Positions 15,181-23,723 of a DNA stretch of 24,536 nucleotides are shown here, in pieces. A model generated the notes under the pieces. It made no database searches. It saw only the letters and a program-made list of their open reading frames with translations, and was not told the DNA's origin. Source of the stretch: Bacillota bacterium (lineage in GTDB: Bacteria > Bacillota > Clostridia > Saccharofermentanales > DTU023); contig JAFAAL010000050.1 in the NCBI GenBank assembly GCA_023426575.1, positions 1 to 24,536 on the forward strand. The letters are read 5' to 3'. Position numbers and translations under genes: made by a program. Each line of letters starts with the position of its first letter. Position 1 is the stretch's first letter.

Positions 15181-16545
15181 TTAGCCCTCTATTATAGCCT
15201 CTCTTGGCAACCACTTGCCAAACTTAAAGTAAATAAAATTCGCAATAAAAGTTAAGGTCCAGGAGATGGGATAGGATAGGATGACGACATCAATCGACGG
15301 CCAGAGGGGCAGCGCGATGTAGAGCCAGAGAATTCTCAGTCCACACATGGCCACCAGTGCGATCAGCATAGGCGGCAGGCTCTTGCCAGACCCTCGGACA
15401 AAACCTGCAAAGACCTCAGAGATTCCAAAGATCCAATACGAGGAAGCCAGGAAGAGCATCATGCGCAGTCCGTAGTACTGCACCTCTGGATCACGGTTAA
15501 AGAGTGAAATGAGGGGCAGTCTAAAGATCAGGACGAGCGCCGAGAAGAAGAAGGCCGTCACAGCGACGAGCCCCACCGCAGAGCGCGCTCCTCGCTTCAC
15601 GCGCGCATACTTGCGCGCCCCGAGATTCTGTCCTGCAAAAGTCGTCGCCGCCATGGCAATCGCCTGTAGACCCGTGAAGATGAAGCCGTCAATTCTCCCT
15701 GCCGCCGCAATCCCTGCAATGGCATCAGAGCCAAAGGAATTGATCTTCGACTGAATCAAAACATTGGAGATTGAGATGACGACAGACTGCAGTCCCGCAG
15801 GCAGGCCGACGCGCACAATATTTCTCAGATGCTCCCAGCTGATTTTGATGTCGCGGGGGAAGAGGCGAAACGGCTGATCAGAGCGCACGAGCGTAAAGAG
15901 AACCGCAAGAGCCGCCAAGGTCTGGGCCAAAACCGTCGCCCAGGCTGCCCCCTGAATCCCCCAGCCGAGATACTTGACGAAGATAAAGTCGAAGAGGATA
16001 TTGCCCGAGGCGGAGATCAGGAGGAAGACAAAGGGGCGCTGAGAATCGCCCGTCGCCCGCAAGATCCCCGAGCCGACATTATAGAGCATCAGGGGGATGA
16101 CCCCGAGGAAGAAGAGCCGCATATAGGCCGTCGCCCCCTCCATGATATCGGCCGGCGTCTGCATCAGCTGCAGCAAAAAGGGCGTCGTCAACCAGCCGAG
16201 CACCGTCAAGAAGAGCCCGCTGAGAATCGCCACCGCATGCGCCGTGTGGACGATGTGGTAGAGACTCTCATAATCTCCGCCCCCGTAGGTCTGGGCGACA
16301 AGCACCGAGACACCCGTCGCCAGCCCCATAAAGAGCCCGATGAGCATGACCGAGACCGAGCCCGTCGCACCCACCCCCGCCATCGCCTCCTTGCCGGCAT
16401 AGCGCCCGACAATCAGGAGATCTGCGGCATTATAGAGCTGCTGCAAAAAATTCGTGAACAAAAGGGGCATGGCAAAGAGCAAGAGCTGCTGCCAAATGAC
16501 CCCTTCCGTGAGATTTCTCCGCTTCAAAAGCGCACCTAGACGCAT
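15181..16545 (-). CDS. MATE-family multidrug/metabolite efflux protein
   Basis: This encodes a 454-residue polytopic membrane protein with about 12 helices in two similar halves. Family features include MPLLFTNFLQQLYNAADLLI near residue 30, VGRYAG, and the conserved GILRATGDSQRP loop near 165. MATE proteins export cations or drugs using a Na+ or H+ gradient. The gene is downstream of the carboxyspermidine decarboxylase gene (58 bp) and its stop overlaps the ribosome site of lon. Its place in a polyamine operon invites the idea of polyamine export, but the sequence does not show substrate. ATG 16545 has AAGG 8 nt upstream. Confidence 0.93.
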   Translation of the reverse strand: MRLGALLKRRNLTEGVIWQQLLLFAMPLLFTNFLQQLYNAADLLIVGRYAGKEAMAGVGATGSVSVMLIGLFMGLATGVSVLVAQTYGGGDYESLYHIVHTAHAVAILSGLFLTVLGWLTTPFLLQLMQTPADIMEGATAYMRLFFLGVIPLMLYNVGSGILRATGDSQRPFVFLLISASGNILFDFIFVKYLGWGIQGAAWATVLAQTLAALAVLFTLVRSDQPFRLFPRDIKISWEHLRNIVRVGLPAGLQSVVISISNVLIQSKINSFGSDAIAGIAAAGRIDGFIFTGLQAIAMAATTFAGQNLGARKYARVKRGARSAVGLVAVTAFFFSALVLIFRLPLISLFNRDPEVQYYGLRMMLFLASSYWIFGISEVFAGFVRGSGKSLPPMLIALVAMCGLRILWLYIALPLWPSIDVVILSYPISWTLTFIANFIYFKFGKWLPREAIIEG

Positions 16546-16603
16546 CCAATTAACCTTCTTTCTCTACCTCATTCTCCACGCGCCCTTTCAAAAGTCCATA
16601 AGC

Positions 16604-17929
16604 TTAAAACGTCAAAGTCAGCGAATCATCGCCAAGACGCGTCACAAAATCTGCGAACGTAAAGCGCTTCAAATGGCAAAAGCCCCGACCCTCCCCTCGA
16701 TACAAGACGAGGTCAGGATGCCACATCCCATTGAACATCGTCGTCTTGACATGGGTGTAGAGCGCCATGTCACAGAAGACAAGCTGATCCCCAGGCTCTA
16801 GCTCAACGGGGAAGCTATAGTCCCCAAAGATATCTCCCGCCAGGCAAGACGGACCGCCCAGGCGATAGCTGTATCTCAGCTCAGCGGGATCTCCAGCGAC
16901 AAGCTGCTCGCCCCCGCGCCGCGCCAGAAAGAGCCGCGGCCGATAGGGCATCTCGAGCACATCGGGCGTATGGCAGGTCGCTGAAACATCGAGTATAGCA
17001 TTTTCCACCTGATTCGGCTGCAAGTCCAAGACCCGGCAATTCAGCCAGCCGGCGTCATAGCAGATGGCCTCGCCAGGCTCCAGATAGAGATCTTCCAAGT
17101 CATAGCGCGCCTTAAACTCCCGGAGAAAAGGAATCAGCTCCGCCAATTGATAATCGGCGCGCGTCAAGTGATGCCCCCCGCCGAGATTGACCCAATTCGC
17201 CCGCTCTAAATAAGGCTTGAAGCGTTCCACCAGCTGGTCGACCACCGCCCTCAGCGGAGGAAAATCTTCCTCACAGAGACAGTGGACATGCAGGCCAGTG
17301 ATGAGATCGAGAACAGCCTCGGCGCGCAGAGGATCTCGCGCCTCGAGCTCAGCCCGATCCGCAGCCAAGAGAGCCGCCGTCGTGCCGAGCCGCGAGCCAG
17401 GGGCCGCAGGATTGTAAAGATCTGTCTCCACTTCCGAATACTCGGGATTGAGGCGAAGACCAATCTTGAGGGGTGGCAGATCCTCGCTGTAGCGGCGCCT
17501 CATCTCCGCCGTCAGGAGCTCATAGTGCTGCTCGACCTGCCGCAGGCGATTGAAGATCAGCTTGTCGGCATAAGGCAGTGTCGCCTCGAGCTCCCCAGAG
17601 CTGAAGGCAGGGCTAAAGACCTGCACCTCTTTTTGCATGAACTCGTAGGCCAGTCGCGCCTCCTGATAGCCGGAGGCCGCCGCCCCAGAGAGATAGCGCC
17701 CGATCAATGGATAAGTATTGAAGAGGGAGTAGGCCTTTTGGGCGAGGAGAATTTTCACTCCCGCCGCGGCCTCGATGGCGTTTAGAAGTTCAAGATTAGC
17801 CCGCAGGAGCCGCTCGTCAATGATAAAGGCCGGCGACGGCAGCTCGCAAAAGTCGAGATCCGCCGGCGCCGTCTTCGTACGCAGAAGAGCGAGTTCTGCC
17901 TGCCGTCTCAAGAGCTCCGTAAGGCTCAC
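16604..17929 (-). CDS. nspC: Carboxynorspermidine/carboxyspermidine decarboxylase (NspC family)
   Basis: This encodes a 441-residue cytoplasmic PLP enzyme of the alanine-racemase-fold decarboxylases. It removes CO2 from carboxyspermidine (or carboxynorspermidine) to give spermidine (or norspermidine). The PLP lysine is K65 in LLAQKAYS. EPGEA (284-288) binds PLP phosphate, CHTPDVLEMPYRP (319-331) is the family hallmark and the catalytic cysteine is C362 in GPSCLAGD. It is longer than the usual roughly 380 residues, with extra sequence around 140-150 and 185-205. The start is GTG 17929, overlapping the TGA of the dehydrogenase gene by 4 bp (GTGA). The preceding gene encodes the enzyme that makes its substrate, which strongly supports the function. 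Spermidine versus norspermidine cannot be decided from motifs. Confidence 0.92.
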   Translation of the reverse strand: MSLTELLRRQAELALLRTKTAPADLDFCELPSPAFIIDERLLRANLELLNAIEAAAGVKILLAQKAYSLFNTYPLIGRYLSGAAASGYQEARLAYEFMQKEVQVFSPAFSSGELEATLPYADKLIFNRLRQVEQHYELLTAEMRRRYSEDLPPLKIGLRLNPEYSEVETDLYNPAAPGSRLGTTAALLAADRAELEARDPLRAEAVLDLITGLHVHCLCEEDFPPLRAVVDQLVERFKPYLERANWVNLGGGHHLTRADYQLAELIPFLREFKARYDLEDLYLEPGEAICYDAGWLNCRVLDLQPNQVENAILDVSATCHTPDVLEMPYRPRLFLARRGGEQLVAGDPAELRYSYRLGGPSCLAGDIFGDYSFPVELEPGDQLVFCDMALYTHVKTTMFNGMWHPDLVLYRGEGRGFCHLKRFTFADFVTRLGDDSLTLTF

Positions 17930-19125
17930 GGCACGAGGACAGGATTGTGCTCCTCCTGCCAGGGGAGGCCATTCTTATTCAGCATCTCCATAAAGGGATC
18001 GGGATCAAATTCCTCGATATTGTGTACGCCTGGCATCCGCCATTGGCCCGTCAGGACCAGCGCCGTCCCGATCATCGCCGGAACACCCGTCGTATAGGAA
18101 ACCGCCTGGGCGCCCGTCTCTTTATAGGCCTCCTCATGATCACAAATATTGAAGAGTCGATAAGTCTTCTCTTGGCCGTCCTTCTCCCCTTGGAAAATAC
18201 AGCCGATATTCGTCTTCCCCTTGGTCCTAGGGCCGAGCGAAGAGGGATCGGGCAAGACCGCCTGTAAAAACTGCAGCGGGATAATCTGCTGACCCTGGAA
18301 GTCAATCGGCTCGATCGAGGTCATCCCGACATTGATCAGGCAGTTGAGGTGGCGCAGATAAGACTCGCCAAAGGTCATGAAGAAGCGGATCCGCTCGATG
18401 CCGTGAATATTCTGAGCAAGAGATTCGAGCTCCTCGTGGTAGAGAAGATACATATCCTTCTCCCCCACACCCTCGAAGTCGTATGTCCGCTTGATCTCCA
18501 TCGGGGCCGTTTCGATAAACTCACCCTTCTCCCAGTAGCGGCCATTGGCCGAGACTTCGCGAATATTGATCTCAGGATTGAAATTGGTCGCAAAGGGATA
18601 GCCGTGATCGCCCCCGTTACAGTCGAGGATGTCGATCTGACGAATCGTATCAAAGTGATGCTTCTGGGCATAGGCCGAAAAGACACCCGTGACCCCTGGA
18701 TCGAAACCGCTGCCGAGGAGGGCCGTCAGCCCCTTCTCCTTAAATTTCTCACGATAGGCCCACTGCCACTTGTACTCGAACTTGGCCGTATCCTTAGGCT
18801 CGTAGTTTGCCGTGTCGACGTAGTGCACTCCCGTCTCGAGACAGGCCTCCATCAGCGTCAGATCCTGATAGGGCAGGGCGAGGTTCAAGAGGACCTCCGG
18901 CTGATACTCACGGATCAGGGCGACGACCGCTGCCGTATCATCGGCATCGACTTCCGCCGTCTTGATCTCACTGCCACGCCCCTGCAGCTCCGCAGCAAGC
19001 GCATCACACTTTGCCTTGGTCCGCGAGGCAATCATAAACTCGGGGAAAATATCACTGTTTTGCACCATCTTGTGCACAGCGACTCTGGCGACACCGCCAG
19101 CACCAATCACTAAAACTCGACCCAT
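17926..19125 (-). CDS. Carboxynorspermidine/carboxyspermidine dehydrogenase (Lys9/saccharopine dehydrogenase family)
   Basis: This encodes a 399-residue NADPH-dependent enzyme that condenses L-aspartate semialdehyde with a diamine and reduces the Schiff base to a carboxy-polyamine. The Rossmann motif is GAGGVA (8-13), followed by the family's LNLALPYQDL and GSGFDPGVTGVF segments. With putrescine as diamine the product is carboxyspermidine, which the next gene's product decarboxylates. Putrescine is made by SpeA and SpeB of the same operon, so spermidine is the simplest product. I chose ATG 19125 because CGGAG lies 6 nt upstream. An ATG two codons earlier directly abuts that site. The symbol lys1/casdh is used in the literature for this enzyme, but no single symbol is standard. 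Confidence 0.92.
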   Translation of the reverse strand: MGRVLVIGAGGVARVAVHKMVQNSDIFPEFMIASRTKAKCDALAAELQGRGSEIKTAEVDADDTAAVVALIREYQPEVLLNLALPYQDLTLMEACLETGVHYVDTANYEPKDTAKFEYKWQWAYREKFKEKGLTALLGSGFDPGVTGVFSAYAQKHHFDTIRQIDILDCNGGDHGYPFATNFNPEINIREVSANGRYWEKGEFIETAPMEIKRTYDFEGVGEKDMYLLYHEELESLAQNIHGIERIRFFMTFGESYLRHLNCLINVGMTSIEPIDFQGQQIIPLQFLQAVLPDPSSLGPRTKGKTNIGCIFQGEKDGQEKTYRLFNICDHEEAYKETGAQAVSYTTGVPAMIGTALVLTGQWRMPGVHNIEEFDPDPFMEMLNKNGLPWQEEHNPVLVP

Positions 19126-19139
19126 AGTCATCTCCGATC

Positions 19140-19523
19140 TTAAAATATAGTCTTCTTAATCTTCCGCGTGCGCTCGAGTCTCAACAAGATGGAATCGCGC
19201 ACAGATACAATCAGTATACTCAGAAGCACCGCCTGGGCAAAAGTCACCTCCGACACCCCGAGACTGCGCTCCGCCGCATTGACCAGCGCCAGCGGATAGG
19301 CAATCAGCTGAATGACGACGCCGACGAGATAGCCGAGCCCCAATGTCAGACAGGCCGTCATCTTGAGGGCAAAAGCCACAAGCCGCAAGAGGATATAAAA
19401 GAGCGCAAAGTAAAAACTGACACTCATCGCCGCCTGAAAGCTCGGCACCTTGATCAGGAAGCCGAGCTCCGAGAGGCCATAGATGATGCCGGTCGTCACG
19501 AGCCAGGAAATCAAAAAGTGCAT
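19140..19523 (-). CDS. Small four-helix membrane protein (PF04020/phage-holin-4-like)
   Basis: This encodes a 127-residue hydrophobic protein with about four membrane helices (near residues 2-22, 30-53, 58-80, 95-112) and a basic tail (LERTRKIKKTIF). The size and helix pattern resemble the YvlD/holin-4 superfamily of uncharacterised bacterial membrane proteins. No enzymatic motif is seen. ATG 19523 directly follows the speB stop (TAGATG), with GAAGGGGG upstream, so it is co-translated with the polyamine genes. The holin-like name is only a fold resemblance and no phage genes are near. A link to polyamine transport or membrane charge is inference from position. Confidence 0.75.
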   Translation of the reverse strand: MHFLISWLVTTGIIYGLSELGFLIKVPSFQAAMSVSFYFALFYILLRLVAFALKMTACLTLGLGYLVGVVIQLIAYPLALVNAAERSLGVSEVTFAQAVLLSILIVSVRDSILLRLERTRKIKKTIF

Positions 19524-20399
19524 CTAATCCCCCTTCTGCCCCGCCACGAGCAAGAGCTCGCGCAAGAGCTTGACCGCCGCGGCCGTCGAGACCCCTGTCG
19601 GATCCCAGGGAGGCGAGAGCTCCATCAGGTCGAAGCCGACGAAGTTCAGCCCCTTCAGGCCCAGAAGCTCACGGAGCAGCTCCCTAAAGTCGGGCCCTCC
19701 TGGCTCTGGGGTCCCCGTCCCTGGAAATACTGCTGGATCGAGGACGTCGAGGTCGAGAGTCAGGTAGACTGGCGTCCCCGCAGGAATCATCTCCTGCAGA
19801 TGCTTGGCCATCCCCGCCACCGAGAAGGGGTGAAAGTCCATCTGCTCGCGACCGAATTCGAATTCTTCCTGGAGTCCCGAGCGAATCCCAAAGGAGTGAA
19901 TCTTCTCAGGGCCTAAGAATTCCGAAATCAGGCGGATGACATTGGCATGCGAGAGGCGCTCGCCGTGGTACTCCTCGCGCAAATCTGTATGCGCATCGAT
20001 GTGAATCAACTCGAGATTCGGATATTTCTGACTCAGCGCGTGGACAGGGGCAAGCGTTAGGAGATGCTCGCCGCCGATCATGACGGGCTTCTTCTCGGCC
20101 GCAATCAGTTCTGATGTATAGATCTCGATGATGTCGAGGACTCGCTCCGGATTGCCAAAGGGCAGTTCGAGATCACCCGCATCATGCACTCTTAGCTCCA
20201 GGAGATCGGCGTCCTGGTAAGGCGAATAGGTCTCGAGTCCCCAGGACTCAGCGCGCATCCGCTCAGGGCCAAAGCGTGTCCCCGGCCGAAAACTCGTCGT
20301 CCCATCAAAGGGCGCTCCAAAAATGACCCATTCAGCCTCGTCGAGGGTATAGCCGAAGCCACAGAAGCGGGGAATATCTGCTCTGATATCGTAATCCAT
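19524..20399 (-). CDS. speB: Agmatinase (agmatine ureohydrolase)
   Basis: This encodes a 291-residue cytoplasmic Mn2+ enzyme splitting agmatine into putrescine and urea. All metal ligands of the arginase/agmatinase family are visible: H112 in GGEH, D135-A-H137-T-D139 in HIDAHTD, and D216-L-D218 in LTLDLDVLDP. SFRPGTRFGP (36-45) is the usual N-terminal signature. GGEH replaces the commoner GGDH. The length is normal. The start at 20399 has AGGAGG 4 nt upstream. It sits with the arginine decarboxylase gene that supplies agmatine, which favours agmatinase over arginase or formiminoglutamase. Confidence 0.95.
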   Translation of the reverse strand: MDYDIRADIPRFCGFGYTLDEAEWVIFGAPFDGTTSFRPGTRFGPERMRAESWGLETYSPYQDADLLELRVHDAGDLELPFGNPERVLDIIEIYTSELIAAEKKPVMIGGEHLLTLAPVHALSQKYPNLELIHIDAHTDLREEYHGERLSHANVIRLISEFLGPEKIHSFGIRSGLQEEFEFGREQMDFHPFSVAGMAKHLQEMIPAGTPVYLTLDLDVLDPAVFPGTGTPEPGGPDFRELLRELLGLKGLNFVGFDLMELSPPWDPTGVSTAAAVKLLRELLLVAGQKGD

Positions 20400-20422
20400 A
20401 AAACCTCCTAAAAATCGTCCGA

Positions 20423-21286
20423 TTAATACTCTTCCGCCGCGCGGGTGAAGAGGTCTAAGACGTAATTGGGCAGGGCAAAACAGCCCTGGTGCAAGTCGGA
20501 ATTGTAATACAGTGTCTTGAGTCCACGGGCCTCCCAGCGGGCAGGATCGTGGTCTCGCAGCGGATCATAGTGCCGCGAGATGAAGCCGAAGAGCCAGTGG
20601 CCCGAGGGATACATCGGGATGTGCGCCTGATAGCAGCGGACGATCGGAAAGAGGGCCGAGGTCTTGGCATAGATGAGTGAGACCTCACGCGCATTCTCCC
20701 GATAGTAGGGGCTCTCATGCTGGTTGACCAGAATCCCCTCCGGCGTCAGGCGGGCCAGACAGTTTCCGTAAAACTCCTTAGTAAAGAGCGACTCCCCAGG
20801 GCCAAAGGGGTCCGTCGAATCGACAATGATGAGATCATAGCTCCGCTCGGACTGCCGGACATAGCGCAGCCCATCAGCAAAGTGAATCCTCACCCGCGGA
20901 TCCTCGAAGCCACGCGAGAGCTCTGGAAAGAAGCTTTGCGCCACGTCGACCACGGCCTCATCGATCTCGACGAGGTCGATCTGCTCGATCTCAGGATAGC
21001 GCGTCAGCTCCGTCAGAATACCGCCATCGCCACCCCCGACGACTAGGACCTCGCGCACCTTGGGATGGACGGCCAGTGGCACGTGGACCAGCATCTCGTG
21101 GTAGATAAACTGATCCTTCTCACTCAGCATGATGCAGCCATCCATGACCAGGACCTTGCCAAACTCCCGGGTCTGAAAGACCTCGATCAGCTGATACTCC
21201 GAGCGCCGCGACAAGAGCTGCTCCTCAACCTTAAACGAGAAGCCTGCCCCCGCCGTATGCTGCTCCGTAAACCAGAGATTCTTCAT
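20423..21286 (-). CDS. speE: Spermidine synthase (aminopropyltransferase)
   Basis: This encodes a 287-residue cytoplasmic enzyme transferring the aminopropyl group of decarboxylated SAM to putrescine, giving spermidine and methylthioadenosine. Motifs are GGGDGG (84-89), VEID (106-109), the catalytic DSTDP (156-160) and the diamine-pocket segment YQAHIPMYPSGHW. The length and order are typical. ATG 21286 directly follows the speA stop with GGAGG upstream. A different acceptor, such as cadaverine, agmatine or spermidine, cannot be excluded by eye. This is one of two triamine-forming routes in this operon. Confidence 0.95.
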   Translation of the reverse strand: MKNLWFTEQHTAGAGFSFKVEEQLLSRRSEYQLIEVFQTREFGKVLVMDGCIMLSEKDQFIYHEMLVHVPLAVHPKVREVLVVGGGDGGILTELTRYPEIEQIDLVEIDEAVVDVAQSFFPELSRGFEDPRVRIHFADGLRYVRQSERSYDLIIVDSTDPFGPGESLFTKEFYGNCLARLTPEGILVNQHESPYYRENAREVSLIYAKTSALFPIVRCYQAHIPMYPSGHWLFGFISRHYDPLRDHDPARWEARGLKTLYYNSDLHQGCFALPNYVLDLFTRAAEEY

Positions 21287-22762
21287 CTAGACCTCCCCGG
21301 CCTCGGCGACGACATTGAGAAGCTCGAGCTCGAGATCCTCCGTGCCGGTCATGGACGCGCCCTTGGCCTTGGCATAATTGATATAGTTCAAAATTTCAGG
21401 CGTCACGCGCTCGCCCGGAGCGAGAATCGGGATGCCTGGGGGATAGCACATGACAAATTCCCCCGCAATCCGACCGATACAGTCGGCGAGGGGCAGTTGA
21501 ATGGCCCGCGCATAAAATGCCTCAGCCGGCGACAGGACCACCTCGGGCGCGATGTATTCTGAGGAGAGGAGACCCTCTGGATCGCGGCCATAACGGCGGC
21601 GAATATCACTGAGGGCCGCGATCAGTCGCTCGACCGCCATCGGGCGATCGCCGATCGAGAGGATGGCGAGGAGATTGCCGAGATCGCCAAATTCCGCCTG
21701 AATCTCATATTCATCACGCAGGAGATCGTAGACCTCGATCCCCGTGAGGCCCATGGCCCGGGTGTGGATCGAGAGCTTAGTCTCATCGAAGTCATAGAAG
21801 GCGTCGCCGTCACAGTAATCCTTGGAGAAGGCGTCATAGCCGCCAATCTTATTGATCTCAGCCCGCGCATAGCGGGCATAGTCGAGGAGCTTGGAGAAGG
21901 TCTCCTCCCCCCTCAGCGCCAGATTGCGCCTAGAGATGTCGAGCGAGGACATCAGGAGGTAGGAGGCCGAGGTCGTCTGAGTCAAGTTGATGATCTGTCG
22001 AAGATAGCCGAGATCCTCGGCGACACCCTCGCCCGCGAGCAAAATAGAAGACTGGGTCAGAGAGCCCCCCGTCTTGTGGAGGGAGACAGCCGCCATGTCG
22101 GCCCCGACTTGGATGGCCCCTGCGGGAAGCGCCTCTGAAAAATAGAAGTGCGTGCCGTGGGCCTCATCGGCGAGGAGTCTCATCCCATGCGCATGGGCCA
22201 GCTCGACCATCTCCTCGAGCCTCGCACAGACGCCGTAGTAAGTCGGATTGTTGACCAGAATCGCCTTGGCATCCGGGTGAGCCTGAATCGCCGCCTCGAG
22301 AGATGAGAGCGACATGCCGAGGGGGATGCCGAGCTCCTCGTTGAGTCCGGGATCGACATAGACGGGGACGGCGTGGGCCAGGATCAGTGCATTGATCGCC
22401 GAACGGTGGACATTGCGCGGCATGATGATCTTCTCGCCAGGGTTGACCGTTGCGAGGACCATGGCCTGCACAGCCGCCGAGGTCCCATTGACAATGAAGA
22501 AGGCAGCCCTCGCCCCAAAGGCGTCAGCCGCCAGCTCCTCTGCCTCCTTGATCACGGAGACGGGATGGATCAAATTGTCGAGCATTTTCATCGAGTTGGC
22601 ATCAACTGCGACCGTATCGGCGCCGAGGAACTCGACGAGCTCGGGATTGCCAGGACCCTTCTTGTGGCCTGGCACGTCAAAGGAGAGGACACGTCTCCTC
22701 TTATAAGTCTGGAGGGCCTCGTAGAGCGGCGCCTTGACCTGAGAGAGCTGGTACTGGGGCAT
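21287..22762 (-). CDS. speA: Arginine decarboxylase (fold-III Orn/Lys/Arg decarboxylase, YaaO/SpeA type)
   Basis: This encodes a 491-residue PLP enzyme of the aspartate-aminotransferase fold. It has PGHKKG (31-36), NGTSAA (92-97), DEAHG (199-203) and the PLP lysine K230 in SLHKTGGSLTQSS, all matching the short Bacillus-type decarboxylases that lack the receiver-like wing domain of E. coli CadA/AdiA. Arginine is the likely substrate because agmatinase follows in the operon. Lysine or ornithine is possible from sequence alone. It starts 2 bp after the speD stop and ends directly against the speE start. Confidence 0.92.
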   Translation of the reverse strand: MPQYQLSQVKAPLYEALQTYKRRRVLSFDVPGHKKGPGNPELVEFLGADTVAVDANSMKMLDNLIHPVSVIKEAEELAADAFGARAAFFIVNGTSAAVQAMVLATVNPGEKIIMPRNVHRSAINALILAHAVPVYVDPGLNEELGIPLGMSLSSLEAAIQAHPDAKAILVNNPTYYGVCARLEEMVELAHAHGMRLLADEAHGTHFYFSEALPAGAIQVGADMAAVSLHKTGGSLTQSSILLAGEGVAEDLGYLRQIINLTQTTSASYLLMSSLDISRRNLALRGEETFSKLLDYARYARAEINKIGGYDAFSKDYCDGDAFYDFDETKLSIHTRAMGLTGIEVYDLLRDEYEIQAEFGDLGNLLAILSIGDRPMAVERLIAALSDIRRRYGRDPEGLLSSEYIAPEVVLSPAEAFYARAIQLPLADCIGRIAGEFVMCYPPGIPILAPGERVTPEILNYINYAKAKGASMTGTEDLELELLNVVAEAGEV

Positions 22763-22764
22763 GA

Positions 22765-23676
22765 CTAGCGGTCGAAGATGTTCGAGCCCGAATAGATCTC
22801 GATCATCTCACGCTGCAGCGCCTCGTGAATCTCGAGGCGACGCGCCGGGGTAATCTCGTAGACATCCGTGTTGAAGAGATAGTTCTGGAGGACGATCTCC
22901 TTGATCATCAGGCGGGTGTGGAAGAGATTAGCCTGGTAGACATTGATATCCGTCGCGTCATAGCGCTTGAGCTGCTCGTCAGAGATAAAGTCCTGAATCG
23001 AGCGAATCGGGTGGTCGAGGAAGTGCTTCTGCCCGTCCGTATCGCGCGTGAAGCCGCGCACGCGATAGTCAATGGTCATGATATCTGAGTCAAATGAGTC
23101 GATGAGATAGTCGAGGCAGGTAATCGGTGAGACCGTACCGCAGGTCGCCACGTCGATATCGACACGAAAGGTCGAGATGGCGCGGTTCGGGTGACTCTCG
23201 GGGAAGGTGTGCACCGTGATGTGGCTCTTGTCGAGGTGGGCGTGAATGGTCTCGCCCTCCGCCGCCTCTGAGCTGTCGTGGGCCTCGCGCTGCAGGGGTG
23301 GGGGTGGCAGTTTGGGGGCTTTTTCCGCTTGTTTTTTCAGTTCTGGACTGATCGGCCCCGAACCGTCATTGTAGTAGCCCCAGTTGTTCGACTTGTCCTG
23401 GCGCTCCTTGGCCACGGGATTCTCGGCAAAGAGGATATTGACCGAGGCGCCCTGGGGATCGTAGTCCTGCTTGGAGATGTTGAGGATGGTCGCCCCAATC
23501 ATCTCGCAGACCTTGACCAGGATGGAGGTCAGGCGCTCGGAATTGTACTGCTCGTTGATGTAGTCGAGATAGTCGCGCTGCTCGCGGAAACTCTTGGCAT
23601 AGCAGATATCGTAGATGTTAAAACTCAGTGTCTTCGTCAGGTTGTTGAAGCCGTAGAGGCTCAGTTTCTCAGACAT
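22765..23676 (-). CDS. speD: S-adenosylmethionine decarboxylase proenzyme (E. coli-type SpeD) with an insertion
   Basis: This encodes a 303-residue pyruvoyl enzyme making decarboxylated SAM, the aminopropyl donor for SpeE. The N-terminus GFNNLTKTLSFNIYDICYAK and the core closely follow E. coli SpeD. Self-cleavage should occur between K150 and S151 in HLDKSHITVHTFPESH, with S151 becoming pyruvoyl. Proton donor C179 in TCGTVSP lies 28 residues later, as in E. coli (S112, C140). The protein is about 38 residues longer than E. coli SpeD, because a polar segment with a PPPP run occupies residues about 88-145 just before the cleavage site. ATG 23676 has AAAGGAG 7 nt upstream. It is the first gene of the operon. 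Some SpeD relatives have become arginine or ornithine decarboxylases, but this one has the canonical residues and sits beside speE. Confidence 0.95.
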   Translation of the reverse strand: MSEKLSLYGFNNLTKTLSFNIYDICYAKSFREQRDYLDYINEQYNSERLTSILVKVCEMIGATILNISKQDYDPQGASVNILFAENPVAKERQDKSNNWGYYNDGSGPISPELKKQAEKAPKLPPPPLQREAHDSSEAAEGETIHAHLDKSHITVHTFPESHPNRAISTFRVDIDVATCGTVSPITCLDYLIDSFDSDIMTIDYRVRGFTRDTDGQKHFLDHPIRSIQDFISDEQLKRYDATDINVYQANLFHTRLMIKEIVLQNYLFNTDVYEITPARRLEIHEALQREMIEIYSGSNIFDR

Positions 23677-23709
23677 AGCAATCTCCTTTCGGCAAGAAGC
23701 TCAACCCCT

Positions 23710-23715
23710 ATTATA
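23710..23715 (-). promoter_or_regulatory. -10 box of the polyamine/lon operon
   Basis: A perfect TATAAT (minus strand, 23715-23710) lies 33 nt before the speD ATG, placing the transcript start near 23,703 with a short leader. No good -35 hexamer is seen 16-18 nt upstream, which suggests the promoter may need an activator or be relieved of a repressor. Confidence 0.6.
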
Positions 23716-23723
23716 GTATATGT

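Noticed and set aside
15829..16539. Plus-strand 236-codon frame rich in Arg, Glu and Asp opposite the MATE gene
   Set aside because: The extreme composition is what the complement of a hydrophobic membrane gene gives. There is no start signal.
19140..19523. Holin-like protein as evidence of a prophage
   Set aside because: The gene is embedded between polyamine genes with zero-gap coupling, and no other phage function is present in the window.
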